From positions 1-62,188 of the forward strand of contig CATBCG010000035.1 of the NCBI GenBank assembly GCA_949502025.1: a DNA stretch of 62,188 bases, read 5' to 3'. Shown in pieces: positions 42,590 to 52,210 of the stretch. The notes below the pieces were generated by a model. It was not told the DNA's origin. It worked only from the letters and a program-made list of their open reading frames with translations, and ran no database searches. The stretch's first letter is position 1; each line of letters opens with the position of its first letter. The stretch is from MGBC131033 sp910585655. GTDB taxonomy: Bacteria; Bacillota; Clostridia; Lachnospirales; Lachnospiraceae. The position numbers and the translations under genes are program-made.

Positions 42590-44383
42590 CTATACTGCTT
42601 TTTTCAAAAAATCAAACTGCGACATATAAAGCTGATAATAGTCTCCCTTTTGCGCAAGCAGCTCTTCATGATTTCCATGTTCTAAAATCGAGCCTTTATC
42701 TACATATAAAATGCAGTTCGCGTTTTTAATCGTAGACAGCCGATGGGCAATGATAAAGGAAGTACGTCCCTCCAGCAGCCGATTCAGTCCCTTTTGCAAC
42801 AGCAGCTCCGTTTCTGTATCAATGCTTGAGGTCGCTTCGTCTAAAATCAGGATTTTCGGATCAGCCAATAACGCTCTGGCAAAAGAAATGAGCTGTCTTT
42901 GCCCGGCAGACAGTCGGCTGCCTCGTTCGTTTACTTCTGTATAATAGCCGTCTTCCATTTGCGAGATAAAGTCATGAGCGCAGACGGTTTTGGCAGCCTC
43001 GATGACTTGTTCGTCGCTTGCCTCCCGGTTGCCGTAACGGATATTGTCCATAATCGTACCGGAAAAGATAAAGCTGTCCTGCATCATAACCCCCATTTGG
43101 GAGCGAAGGGATTGGATCGTAACAGACGAAATGTCAATTCCATCTATCAGGATCTGACCGGAGCCGACATTATAAAAACGGCTGATAAGGTTGACAATCG
43201 TAGATTTACCTGCTCCCGTAGGACCGACGATGGCGTAGGTTTCCCCCGGGTTGACATGAAAATGGATATGGTCTAAAATACGCTGCCCTTCCTCGTAGCC
43301 AAACGTCACGTCGCAGAATTTTACATCTCCATGAATGAGCGGCATCGGTACGGCGTTTGGCGCATCTTTAACCAGTACCGGCTCGTCGATGGTCTCAAAA
43401 ATTCGTTCCAGATAGGAAATAGCTGTAAGCAGGGAGTTATAAAAGCCTGCCAAGGTATTGATAGGGCTCCAGAACCGTCCGATATAAGCCGTAAATGCGA
43501 TTAGCTTTCCGACGGTCATAGTATCTCCCGGCGAGAGAATCCATTGAATTCCCAAAATATAAATGAACGAAGTGGTGACAGCGGAAATGAGATCGACGCT
43601 TGGTCCCATAGTAAAATTAAAGAGGACGGCATGCATCCAGGATTTCCGGTAGCTGCTGCTTAAATGGTTGAAGATTTTGTTGTTTTCCTCCTCGCGGACA
43701 AAGGACTGAGTAACGCGGATGCCGCTGATACTCTCCGCGATGTAGGCGTTGAGGTTGGACTGTTTGTTTGACTGGATCTGCCAGGCGCGGCGCTGTTTTT
43801 TCTTGATCAGTACCACCACGCCTGCCAGCAGCGGAAGACCGCAGAGGCAGACAAGGGTCAGGCGGACGTCGCAGATCAGCATAAAAATAACAATAAAAAA
43901 CAGGTTGCAGAGGTCCGTGATCGTATTGACGATACCATTACTCAATAAATCGCTGAGGCTGTTGACATAATTGACTACCCGAACCTGGATTTTACCATGC
44001 GGTCTGTCGTCGTAATAAGAAAACGGTAATTCCTGCAAATGACAGAAAATATCGGAGCGGATCGCATGAATGATGTTCTGACCGATCATACTCATATGCT
44101 TGATTTTGATCCGCAGGCTGACAGCGGAAAAGACGGCAACAAGCAGAGTAAGACCGCTGATCACGCAGATGGCAGGCATATTTTTGGCAGGAATATAATC
44201 ATCCATAATCCGCTGGAAAAAGATCGGTATCAGCATGGTAGCGGCTGAGGAAGTCAGCATCAGGAGAATAATTCCAAACATTTTAATACGATAAGGCGCG
44301 ATATAATGCCCCAGACGCTTTAGCTGGTTGATGTCAAAGCTGTCTTCTAATCGCTCATCCATATCATAACGGTTACGTGCCAT
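42590..44383 (-). CDS. heterodimeric ABC exporter subunit with the canonical ATPase site
   Basis: A 597-residue fused membrane-ATPase exporter: six helices in 30-320, then Walker A GPTGAGKST, Q-loop MMQDSFIFSG, signature LSAGQRQLISFARAL (Ala for the first Gly), Walker B ILILDEATSSID and switch IIAHRLSTI. Catalytic Glu and His are present. With the upstream gene, whose ATPase is degenerate, it forms an asymmetric exporter of the BmrCD/LmrCD/TM287-288 kind, generally exporting drugs or peptides. ATG 44383 follows AAAGGAGGAATGTAAT, which overlaps the end of the partner gene. Confidence 0.9.
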   Translation of the reverse strand: MARNRYDMDERLEDSFDINQLKRLGHYIAPYRIKMFGIILLMLTSSAATMLIPIFFQRIMDDYIPAKNMPAICVISGLTLLVAVFSAVSLRIKIKHMSMIGQNIIHAIRSDIFCHLQELPFSYYDDRPHGKIQVRVVNYVNSLSDLLSNGIVNTITDLCNLFFIVIFMLICDVRLTLVCLCGLPLLAGVVVLIKKKQRRAWQIQSNKQSNLNAYIAESISGIRVTQSFVREEENNKIFNHLSSSYRKSWMHAVLFNFTMGPSVDLISAVTTSFIYILGIQWILSPGDTMTVGKLIAFTAYIGRFWSPINTLAGFYNSLLTAISYLERIFETIDEPVLVKDAPNAVPMPLIHGDVKFCDVTFGYEEGQRILDHIHFHVNPGETYAIVGPTGAGKSTIVNLISRFYNVGSGQILIDGIDISSVTIQSLRSQMGVMMQDSFIFSGTIMDNIRYGNREASDEQVIEAAKTVCAHDFISQMEDGYYTEVNERGSRLSAGQRQLISFARALLADPKILILDEATSSIDTETELLLQKGLNRLLEGRTSFIIAHRLSTIKNANCILYVDKGSILEHGNHEELLAQKGDYYQLYMSQFDFLKKAV

Positions 44384-44384
44384 A

Positions 44385-46172
44385 TTACATTCCTCCTTTG
44401 ACGCCAGCCAAGGCTTCTGCGCTGACGGCGGCTTCGTTTTTCATCAGATCATAAGGGATTTCTCCGTACTGGTTGCGGAAGGCATGGGCATAATAGCCGT
44501 TTGCCGCTACAAGCGAATCGTGTGTTCCCTGTTCAATGATACGTCCCTGATCCATCACCAGGATTAAATCAGCGTCTCGGATAGAAGAAATCCGGTAAGC
44601 GATGATAAATTTGGTACAGTCTTTTTTTATGGTCTTTAACTGCTGTTGGATATAGCTTTCCGTCTCCATATCAACGGCAGAGGTCGTGTCGTCCAGGATT
44701 AAAATAGAAGGATTTTTTAGCAGCGCTCTGGCAAGAGAAATCCGCTGTTTCTGACCACCCGAAAGCCCGACTCCCCGTTCGCCGACAATGGTATCATAGC
44801 CTTCCGGCAGAGCGGAAATAAAGTGGTTGGCATCTGCCATGATCGCCGCTTGCTTTACTTCTTCAAAGGTGCAGTCCGGTCTGCCATAAGCAATATTGCC
44901 TTCGATAGTATCGGAAAAGAGAAAGACATCCTGCATAGCCATACCGATGTTGTCCCGCATATTGTAGAGATCCCGCTTTCGGACGTCAACATCATCTAAA
45001 AGCACCTCGCCCGAGGTCGTATCGTAAAAACGGCAGAGCAGGTTCATGAGCGTGGATTTGCCGGAACCGGTAGAGCCGATGATACCGACGGTCTGACCTG
45101 CCTTTACTTTGAAATTGATATCCGATACGATATCCTCATCCTCCGCATGGTAGCAGACATGACGAAATTCCACGTTTCCTTTCAGCCGCTCATGGACGCC
45201 TCCGGTACGCGGAGAGAAAACGCGTGGTTCTTCGCGGTAAGTAGCGTAAATCTTTTCTACAGAGGTAGCAAAGTTTTGAATGTCGTTTACCCACCAACCA
45301 GCCATCCGCAGCGGCATATTAAGCATCCACAGATAGCCGTTGACCTTTACCAGATCGCCCATGGTGATGCGCTCCTGGATGACCATATAGCCGCCGTAAA
45401 GCATAAGAACGATAGTCAGCGCATAAGAGAGAATTTCAAACACCGGCACATATTTCATCCACACCTTGGAGGCGCTGATTTGGGCATCGCGGAATTTATC
45501 GTTTTCTTTTTCAAATTTTTCAATTTCATAGTCCTCTTTGGCAAACGCCTTTACGACCCGGTTGCCGCTGATGTTTTCCTGGACAAAGGTATTTAAAGAG
45601 GAGAAACATTCCCGGTTTCGTTTGAACGCAGGTTTTACCTCTTTCGCCTGGAAAAAGGTCGAAAGCGCGGTAAAGGGCAGCACTACCAGCATACACAGAG
45701 CCAGCCTGGTATTGACGGTAAAAATCATCAGTAGCGCAAAAAGAAAAAGCAGGATGTTTTGATAGACGGCATAAATAATATAGGCGACAAAATGCCGGAT
45801 TGCGTCCATATCGCCAGTCTGACGGCTCATTAAATCGCCGGTTCGCTTTTTGTTGTAGAAGGCAAAATCCTCTTCTAACAGCTTGCGGTATACCCTTCCC
45901 CGCATATCATAGAGGACGTTTTGAGAGGTAGTCTCAAAAACGACCTGATACAAAAAGCGTAAAAGACCGGTAAATAAGGTAATGCCTAACAGGCAGGCAA
46001 TTAACCTTGGCAGCAGATGATAACGCCCTGCCTGGATGACATCATCCACAATCATACCGGACAGGTAAGGATTGACGATAGAAAGCGCGGCAATTAAGGT
46101 AGTCAAAAGCAGCCCCAAAGCGATCCGTCCCCGGTAGGGCTTTAAAAAAGAATAAAACCATTTGACAGCCAT
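44385..46172 (-). CDS. heterodimeric ABC exporter subunit with degenerate ATPase site
   Basis: A 595-residue exporter half with six helices (15-310) and an ATPase with Walker A GSTGSGKST and signature LSGGQKQRISLARAL. The Walker B is ILILDDTTSAVD, with Asp where the catalytic Glu should be, and the switch is IIAYRISSI, with Tyr instead of His. This double change marks the non-catalytic half of asymmetric type IV exporters. It is the first gene of the pair, facing away from an AraC regulator gene 158 bases upstream that may control both directions. Confidence 0.9.
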   Translation of the reverse strand: MAVKWFYSFLKPYRGRIALGLLLTTLIAALSIVNPYLSGMIVDDVIQAGRYHLLPRLIACLLGITLFTGLLRFLYQVVFETTSQNVLYDMRGRVYRKLLEEDFAFYNKKRTGDLMSRQTGDMDAIRHFVAYIIYAVYQNILLFLFALLMIFTVNTRLALCMLVVLPFTALSTFFQAKEVKPAFKRNRECFSSLNTFVQENISGNRVVKAFAKEDYEIEKFEKENDKFRDAQISASKVWMKYVPVFEILSYALTIVLMLYGGYMVIQERITMGDLVKVNGYLWMLNMPLRMAGWWVNDIQNFATSVEKIYATYREEPRVFSPRTGGVHERLKGNVEFRHVCYHAEDEDIVSDINFKVKAGQTVGIIGSTGSGKSTLMNLLCRFYDTTSGEVLLDDVDVRKRDLYNMRDNIGMAMQDVFLFSDTIEGNIAYGRPDCTFEEVKQAAIMADANHFISALPEGYDTIVGERGVGLSGGQKQRISLARALLKNPSILILDDTTSAVDMETESYIQQQLKTIKKDCTKFIIAYRISSIRDADLILVMDQGRIIEQGTHDSLVAANGYYAHAFRNQYGEIPYDLMKNEAAVSAEALAGVKGGM

Positions 46173-46330
46173 GGTATATAACCTCCTCTAATCTGTATGG
46201 TGCCTTTTAATCTACTGCGATTTCCTGAAAAAAGAAATGGACTATCTTGCAGCAAAGATGTATTATATTTGCAGGAGCATAGTCGGATCGTTTTAAAACG
46301 CCTGAAAAGAAAAGAGGGGGAGCGGGCAAT

Positions 46331-47185
46331 ATGTGTATAGAGAAGAGGTCTGTTTTGGTGGAAGAGCTGAACCCGACGTTTTTGTTTACCTGGAAGGGGA
46401 CAAGATGGCAGGGAGAGGATTCTCCTCATAGTCATGATTTTTTAGAGATGGCGTTTGTTTTGTCTGGGCATGGAAGGTATTATATCGAAGGGAAGATTTA
46501 TGAGGTTTCCGAAGGAGACTTGCTGGTGTTAAATCCGGGGATGGCGCATCAAGCCAGACTTTTGCCGGGAACGGAGATTCCGGCGACGGAATTTTTTGTG
46601 GCTTTTTCGGATCTGCAGTTTCGTGGCTGTCCGTACAACTATTTGCCCCTGCCGGGAAAGACGCCTATCCTGCATACGTCGGGGGAGCTGCGGCAAAAGC
46701 TGTTTAAGCTGTGCGCGTCTATGGAGGCAGAAAACGCAGTCTGCCGGGAGGGACGTTATTTTATGCTAAAGTCCTATCTGATGCAGATGGTGCTTTTGGT
46801 GGCAAGAGAACAGTGCGAGCCGGTGGAAAATCCTTCCAGGCGCGCGTTTGAGTCGGCAAACCGAAAATATGTGGTAGAACAGATTGTAAGCTATTTGGAA
46901 GATCATTATAATGAAAAAATTTCTCTGGATCAGATTGCTGCCAATATGTATTTCAGCCCTTATTATATTTCTAAAATTTTTAAAAGCGAGACGGGAGATA
47001 CGTTGATCCGGCATTTGATCAATATCCGTCTGGAACGGGCGAAAGAGCTTTTGGAGCAGGGACAGACCGGCAGTATCCAGGAGGTGGCAGCAGCGGTAGG
47101 TTACGAGGACGCCTATCATTTCAGCAAGTTATTCAAAAAACGGTATGGTATCTCTCCTTCTCAGGCGAAAGGGGAAAAGCTATGA
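46331..47185 (+). CDS. AraC-family regulator with cupin sensor domain
   Basis: A 284-residue transcription factor: N-terminal cupin-like beta-barrel (about 15-110, SPHSHDFLEMAFVLSGHGRY, VLNPGMAHQARL) and C-terminal AraC DNA-binding domain (about 185-282, ISLDQIAANMYFSPYYISKI, and EVAAAVGYEDAYHFSKLFKK). Such proteins usually sense sugars. It overlaps the next regulator gene by ATGA and diverges from the ABC exporter pair. Start ATG 46331, with a GAGGGGGAGCGG ribosome region. Confidence 0.85.
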   Translation: MCIEKRSVLVEELNPTFLFTWKGTRWQGEDSPHSHDFLEMAFVLSGHGRYYIEGKIYEVSEGDLLVLNPGMAHQARLLPGTEIPATEFFVAFSDLQFRGCPYNYLPLPGKTPILHTSGELRQKLFKLCASMEAENAVCREGRYFMLKSYLMQMVLLVAREQCEPVENPSRRAFESANRKYVVEQIVSYLEDHYNEKISLDQIAANMYFSPYYISKIFKSETGDTLIRHLINIRLERAKELLEQGQTGSIQEVAAAVGYEDAYHFSKLFKKRYGISPSQAKGEKL

Positions 47186-49320
47186 AAAAGGACGAGAGAA
47201 AAATCATCTACCGCTGGAGTGCTTCCGTATTTTTGGTAGTGATTATACCAGTGGTATTTGGCTGTATTTTGTATGCGTATTCCTTGAAAAACATCCGTCA
47301 GAAGGCGGAGGAGACAAATCGCCGGGTGATTTTGGAAAAGGAGAATAAACTTAGCCGGATTTGTGAGGAACTAAACAATCTAAGCAGCCGAATCATGGCA
47401 GACAGCAATGTGAATGCGATTTTAAAGGGAACTTCTATCCGGGCAGACGGGACGGATGTGTATTGGCAGGTACAAAAGCTTTTGCAGGAGAAACAGCGGG
47501 AAACTCCGCTGCTACGGGAAATCTATTTGTATTTTCCCTGGAGCGGGACGGTGCTGGGAGATTCTTACTGTTTTAATATAATGGGAAATAAGGAGTATGT
47601 CTATAGAAAACTTTCTATGGAGCGGGACGTCTTTTTCCAAGTGTTATCCGGGTCGATTATGAATACGGTGCATTTGACAGAGGGAAGCAGAGAAAAGGGG
47701 AGACAGATACTCTATACGAGCGCGCTGCGGGGCGATGTCTATTTTATGAACCAGAGAGTGATCGTATTGTTTTACTTTGATACAGATTATTTTGAGCAGG
47801 GCTTTTGCTCGGAGGGAATGAATCTGTATATGGAGGATGAGGAGGACGGCGTTTACCCGATTCTTTCCGAGGAGGAACAGATTGGGATAGTGGAGCTTAG
47901 ACAAATTGTCTTTGAAGAAAATACATTTTGGTGGCGGGGCGGCAGTTGTGTTTCGAGGACAGAACTTCCTTATTATGGCTTAAAATTGTATACCGTACAG
48001 CAGGAGGTTCGTTACCGAAAGGAATTGCAAAATATGATGTGGCTGTTAGGCGGCTATATCATTTTGTGCGTCGTGTTGGGTGGTCTGCTTAGCTATCTTA
48101 TTTCCCGATGGAATTATAAGCCGATTGGGGAGCTGGCAGCGATGCTTTCCCGCCATAAAAAAGAAGTGGAAGGGGCAGGCTGGGAAGCGCTGCAGGAGAG
48201 TGTCCGTCAGCTGATGAAGAGCTATGAACAGGAACGGGAGCGTTCTCAAAGTATGGACGAGGTACTTCGGGATGTCAGGATATCCCGGATACTGGTAAAA
48301 GGCGATCCGCTTTTCCAAGCTGATGCGGCAGGCCCTTTTTTGGTCATTAGTTTTGATGCAGAGGAAATCATGCTGGAAGGGCAGACGGAAGGAGCCTGGT
48401 CGAAGGGACAGGATCGGCGGTTGATTTATTTTATTATGGAAAATGTAGCAGCGGAGTTGTTTGAGGGAAAATGCTGCCATCTGAGCGGAAGTATTGAAGA
48501 ACTGTATTATTTTATTTTGTGGCAGCAAAAAGGGGAAAAACCAGCGGAAGCAGAGGTTTTTTTAGAAGAGGTACGCAGTCAGATGCTTCGGCTGTGCAGC
48601 TTTTTTGAGGACAGTTATCAGCTTCGGGTATGTGTGAATATCAGCCGTCCGGCTGTACAGGAAGAAGAGCTTCATCAGTGTTATCAAGATGTGTTTTGTC
48701 TGACGCAGTATCGTGTTCAAATCGGATCGGAAGAGGCGCTGCTGCTCTATTCGGATCTGGATAAAAACCCATCTCTGAAAGAATTTGAGGATGGTTGGAT
48801 GACGTACGAACAGGTAGACGATTTGCTGCGGGAACAGCAGATGGGGGAGGCAGCAAAAAGATTGTTGGAAAGGCTGCCAAAAGAAGAGGTGGAGCAGATA
48901 TGGTCGGCTTGCCTGCCTCGCCTCAAAGAGTCAAAGGAAGCAATAGATGCAGATAAAAAGCCGGTTAGAGAACAGGAAAAGCGGAAGAGCCAGGAGACAA
49001 CGGAGCGACTGGAACAGGTGTTGGCATATATTGAGGAACATTATTGCGATGCGCAGATGACGGTAGGAGCGATAGCAGAACGGTTTGGGATCCATATTTC
49101 AACGCTTTCTAGGGATATGAAAACGAAAAAAGGAGTAGGGGTGCTGGAATACATCGGTTCCCTGCGCTTAAAACGAGCCAAGGAGCTGTTGGTACAAGGA
49201 ACGTCGGTAAGTGATACCGCCAAAGAGGTAGGCTTTTACAGCAGCAGACCATTGGTGCGGCTGTTTCAGGAGCGGGAGGGCGTAACACCTGCACAATATA
49301 GCAAAATAGAGGGGAAATAA
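47182..49320 (+). CDS. membrane-bound AraC-type regulator with extracellular sensor
   Basis: A 712-residue protein: helix at about 13-34, extracellular region (35-275) with a dCache-like feel, second helix at about 278-302 (MMWLLGGYIILCVVLGGLLS), cytoplasmic middle part, and a C-terminal AraC HTH domain (about 612-708, MTVGAIAERFGIHISTLSRD, SVSDTAKEVGFYSSRPLVRL). One-component membrane regulators of this type in Paenibacillus and Lachnospiraceae normally control a following sugar ABC transporter, and the next gene is indeed a solute-binding protein. Coupled to the previous AraC gene by ATGA. Confidence 0.85.
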   Translation: MKKDERKIIYRWSASVFLVVIIPVVFGCILYAYSLKNIRQKAEETNRRVILEKENKLSRICEELNNLSSRIMADSNVNAILKGTSIRADGTDVYWQVQKLLQEKQRETPLLREIYLYFPWSGTVLGDSYCFNIMGNKEYVYRKLSMERDVFFQVLSGSIMNTVHLTEGSREKGRQILYTSALRGDVYFMNQRVIVLFYFDTDYFEQGFCSEGMNLYMEDEEDGVYPILSEEEQIGIVELRQIVFEENTFWWRGGSCVSRTELPYYGLKLYTVQQEVRYRKELQNMMWLLGGYIILCVVLGGLLSYLISRWNYKPIGELAAMLSRHKKEVEGAGWEALQESVRQLMKSYEQERERSQSMDEVLRDVRISRILVKGDPLFQADAAGPFLVISFDAEEIMLEGQTEGAWSKGQDRRLIYFIMENVAAELFEGKCCHLSGSIEELYYFILWQQKGEKPAEAEVFLEEVRSQMLRLCSFFEDSYQLRVCVNISRPAVQEEELHQCYQDVFCLTQYRVQIGSEEALLLYSDLDKNPSLKEFEDGWMTYEQVDDLLREQQMGEAAKRLLERLPKEEVEQIWSACLPRLKESKEAIDADKKPVREQEKRKSQETTERLEQVLAYIEEHYCDAQMTVGAIAERFGIHISTLSRDMKTKKGVGVLEYIGSLRLKRAKELLVQGTSVSDTAKEVGFYSSRPLVRLFQEREGVTPAQYSKIEGK

Positions 49321-49330
49321 CGACAGATTT

Positions 49331-49375
49331 TTTGCAAATAACGATTATTTTGCAAAATAGTGGTACTTTGCAAAA
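49331..49375. promoter_or_regulatory. three TTTGCAAA palindromes spaced exactly 18 bp
   Basis: TTTGCAAA at 49331-49338, TTTTGCAAAA at 49348-49357 and TTTGCAAAA at 49367-49375 have centres at 49334.5, 49352.5 and 49370.5. The last copy ends eight bases before the -35 box of the binding-protein gene. This is a likely operator array for an activator, most simply the AraC-type protein encoded just upstream. Confidence 0.65.
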
Positions 49376-49383
49376 GCAGGGAG

Positions 49384-49412
49384 TTGGAAACGAAAGGCTT
49401 CTTTGCTAAGAT
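49384..49412 (+). promoter_or_regulatory. promoter of the solute-binding-protein gene
   Basis: TTGGAA (49384-49389), 17 bases, then TGC-TAAGAT (49404-49412). The imperfect boxes with an extended -10 suit a promoter that depends on an activator bound at the TTTGCAAA sites just upstream. Confidence 0.6.
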
Positions 49413-49466
49413 AAGGCTGCAGTTAGAGCTGCAATCGTATACAGTTTAGCGAAGGAGGATATAAGT

Positions 49467-51161
49467 ATGAGGAAAAAGACAAAAGGGAATGTTGTTGCGT
49501 TGCTGCTGGTACTGGTTTTGGCGGTATCATCACTGGCTGCCTGCGGCAAAAAAGAGAGTAATTCTATTCCGGAGGAAAAGGACGGGAAGCAGGAGACGGA
49601 AAATCGGACAGAAAATCAGCCGGAGGGCGACGGAGAAGAGACAGAACCGGAGGAGCAGGAGAAGAACGATTCCGGGCTTCCACTGACAGAGGAGAAAAAG
49701 GAGCTTTCGGTTTGGCTTAGATGGTCAAACAGCTATGTAAACGATCCAAATGAATTGATTGCTTATCAGGAACTGGAAACTCGGACGAATGTTCATGTGG
49801 TCTGGAATTATGTAGGAGACAATGAAGCGAAGGAAAAATTCGGGCTTTTGGTTGCGTCCGGGGATTATCCGGATATCGTGTGCGGAGGCTCTTCCTATTA
49901 TACAGGTGGTTTGGCAGCGGCAGTAGACGATGGCGTATTTTTGGATATGACCGATATTGTAGAGCAGTATATGCCAAACTATAGCAGAATTTTACATTCG
50001 GATGATGAAATCCGTAAAAATTCCAGCGCAGACGGCGGCAGGTTAAACACCGTGTGGGCATATGCTACCCTGGACGGAAAAATCCAGGGAGAATCGGTTT
50101 GGGCTGGCTTGGCGTTAAGAAGGGACTGGCTGGAAGAACTAAATAAGGAAGTACCGGAAACGATAGACGAATGGCATGATGTTCTGGTAGCCTTTAAAGA
50201 GAATATGGGTTGTGATTATCCGATGAGTATTCCGATGGACGGCGCCGGATTTACAGGAGGGTTTTTGTCTGCCTATGATGTACTGCCGGAGTTTTATCAG
50301 GTAGACGGCAAGGTAAAGTTCGGACCGTTAGAGGAAGGCTATAAGCAATGGCTGGATTTGTTCCGGGATTGGTATGCAGAAGGATTGATTGATCCGAATT
50401 TCCAGACGAACAGCGTGTTGTTTATGACAGATCATGACGCTATGGCTACAGGGAAATGCGGAGCTGGTTTGGAAATTTGCGGGTATATGGCGGATGTTTT
50501 AAAAACAATGGGCTATACAGAGGAAGAGGATTTTTATTTGGTAGCGGCAAAAAGTCCGACGTTGACAAAAGGCGACATTGCGCAGTCTCCGTTTATGGGA
50601 AGGGAATATCTGGACATTTCTACAAACATTACTTCTAAGTGTCGTGAAGTTGAACTGGCAGCGAGATGGCTGGATTATATGTATACGGAAGAAGGAATGA
50701 AGCTAATCAATTACGGAATAGAGAATGACAGCTACTATATTGATGAAAATGGAGAATGTCAGTGGACTGATAAGATTATGAACGGGATTGACGGGCTGAC
50801 TCCTACCGATTCTAAAAATTTATATACGCTGGGAACATCTACTATTGGTTTATATTCCTGGGAGACAAACCGGAAAGCCGCAATGGCGACAGAAGCTGAT
50901 TTGGCAGTACAGGTATGGGATCAGGATAAGGCAGATTATATGATTCACAGTTCTGTTACTTTGACGACAGAGGAAAATACAGAATTTTATACTCATTATA
51001 CCGATATTGCTACTCTGGTGGATGAATTTACCGTAAATTATATTATGGGAACTGCATCAGAGGCAGATTATACTACGTTTATTCAAAATCTGGAAACCTA
51101 TGGAATTCAGACCTGTATCCAGTTAAAACAGCAGGCTCTGGATCGGTATAACCAGAGATAA
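49467..51161 (+). CDS. extracellular solute-binding lipoprotein (family 1 type), no permease beside it
   Basis: A 564-residue lipoprotein: signal with lipobox LAAC (Cys26), an acidic Glu/Gly/Asn linker (30-75), then a large binding domain of the kind used for oligosaccharides in LplA/YtcQ-type systems (NVHVVWNYVGDNEAKEKFGL, ASGDYPDIVCGGSS, LALRRDWLEELNKEVPETI, RWLDYMYTEEGMKLINYG). The two permease genes that normally follow are absent; MBL hydrolase genes follow instead. The protein may use permeases elsewhere or act only as a sensor partner of the membrane AraC regulator. Ribosome site GAAGGAGGATATAAGT. Confidence 0.9.
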   Translation: MRKKTKGNVVALLLVLVLAVSSLAACGKKESNSIPEEKDGKQETENRTENQPEGDGEETEPEEQEKNDSGLPLTEEKKELSVWLRWSNSYVNDPNELIAYQELETRTNVHVVWNYVGDNEAKEKFGLLVASGDYPDIVCGGSSYYTGGLAAAVDDGVFLDMTDIVEQYMPNYSRILHSDDEIRKNSSADGGRLNTVWAYATLDGKIQGESVWAGLALRRDWLEELNKEVPETIDEWHDVLVAFKENMGCDYPMSIPMDGAGFTGGFLSAYDVLPEFYQVDGKVKFGPLEEGYKQWLDLFRDWYAEGLIDPNFQTNSVLFMTDHDAMATGKCGAGLEICGYMADVLKTMGYTEEEDFYLVAAKSPTLTKGDIAQSPFMGREYLDISTNITSKCREVELAARWLDYMYTEEGMKLINYGIENDSYYIDENGECQWTDKIMNGIDGLTPTDSKNLYTLGTSTIGLYSWETNRKAAMATEADLAVQVWDQDKADYMIHSSVTLTTEENTEFYTHYTDIATLVDEFTVNYIMGTASEADYTTFIQNLETYGIQTCIQLKQQALDRYNQR

Positions 51162-51186
51162 GGAAAAACGTGTTGGCTTTGGTACG

Positions 51187-51215
51187 TTGTTTTTGGAGGA
51201 AAATTATGTTAAAAT
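51187..51215 (+). promoter_or_regulatory. promoter of the MBL hydrolase pair
   Basis: TTGTTT (51187-51192), a 17-base spacer and TGT-TAAAAT (51207-51215) lie 40 bases before the start at 51255, so the hydrolase genes can be expressed apart from the binding protein. Confidence 0.55.
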
Positions 51216-51254
51216 AGGAATTGATACCAAAACAACGAAAGGAGCGAAGGCAAT

Positions 51255-52154
51255 ATGGGACAAACGACAGAGATGAGGGAAAGTAAATTTTATAAAAGCA
51301 GGAAGATTTTTGACAATGTTACCCTGATTTCCGGTCTGGCTGGAGAGCAATGTTATCTGGTGGAGGGATCGGAGCGGGCGCTTTTAATTGACGGCTTGAC
51401 CGGAGTAGGCTCTTTACGAGCCTATATCCGGGAGCTGACGGATTTGCCGGTACTGATGGTAGTAACGCATGGGCATCTGGATCATATTGGAGCGGCTTTT
51501 GAGTATAAAGAATGTTTTATTCATCCAGAGGACATTGCCCTGATTTTAAGCGGGATGCACTCTGATAAAGAAGCCAGACTGGAATTTGCAACGAAGAAGC
51601 CACGAGAGGGGATTACCTTACAGGACGTCGTACCTGCCGTACCGGTAAAAACCTATCCGGTTTATGATGGTGATAGTTTTGATTTGGGCGGGGTGGAGCT
51701 GGAAGTAATTGCAGTACCAGGGCATACTCGTGGAACGATTGTTCTGTTGGATCGGGCAAATCGCGCCGTGTATTCCGGAGATGCCTGCAACTTGAATACA
51801 TTGCTGAATCTTCCTGGTTCAGCTTCTATTGAAGAATATCTTGAAAGCCTGCGTCATTTCAAAGGATACGAGGGAGATTTTGACGTGATGTGGGGCGGTC
51901 ATGGCGGAAAGGCTGTGCCGAAGTCGGCGGTAGAGGATGGGATTCGTCTCTGTGAGGAGATTTTAGCAGGGAAAGATGACCGGATAGCTGTACCGCCGAC
52001 TTCCAAACGTTCAAAGGAGAACTGTTTGCTGGCAAAAAAACGCGGAGAGAATTACCTTCCGGCAGAGGGCGGTTACTGTAATATCGTCTATACATTAGAT
52101 GGGCTGCGGCGGGCAGAAAAACAGCCGATCCGCGGGATTCCATATCAGGGATAA
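51255..52154 (+). CDS. MBL-fold metallo-hydrolase 1
   Basis: A 299-residue metallo-beta-lactamase-fold hydrolase. The metal motif is THGHLDHIGAA with His72, His74, Asp76 and His77; further ligands are His in VPGHTRGTIVLLD, Asp in VYSGDACN and His in MWGGHGG. No signal peptide, so cytoplasmic. It resembles glyoxalase-II-like or lactonase-like members; the substrate is unknown, though the solute-binding protein upstream hints at a sugar or related ester. It is a close paralogue of the next gene, clearly a tandem duplication. Confidence 0.85.
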   Translation: MGQTTEMRESKFYKSRKIFDNVTLISGLAGEQCYLVEGSERALLIDGLTGVGSLRAYIRELTDLPVLMVVTHGHLDHIGAAFEYKECFIHPEDIALILSGMHSDKEARLEFATKKPREGITLQDVVPAVPVKTYPVYDGDSFDLGGVELEVIAVPGHTRGTIVLLDRANRAVYSGDACNLNTLLNLPGSASIEEYLESLRHFKGYEGDFDVMWGGHGGKAVPKSAVEDGIRLCEEILAGKDDRIAVPPTSKRSKENCLLAKKRGENYLPAEGGYCNIVYTLDGLRRAEKQPIRGIPYQG

Positions 52155-52210
52155 ATATGGTTTCTTATAAACGACGGATTTACGAGGAAGAGAAAGAGAG
52201 GAAAGAGAGA

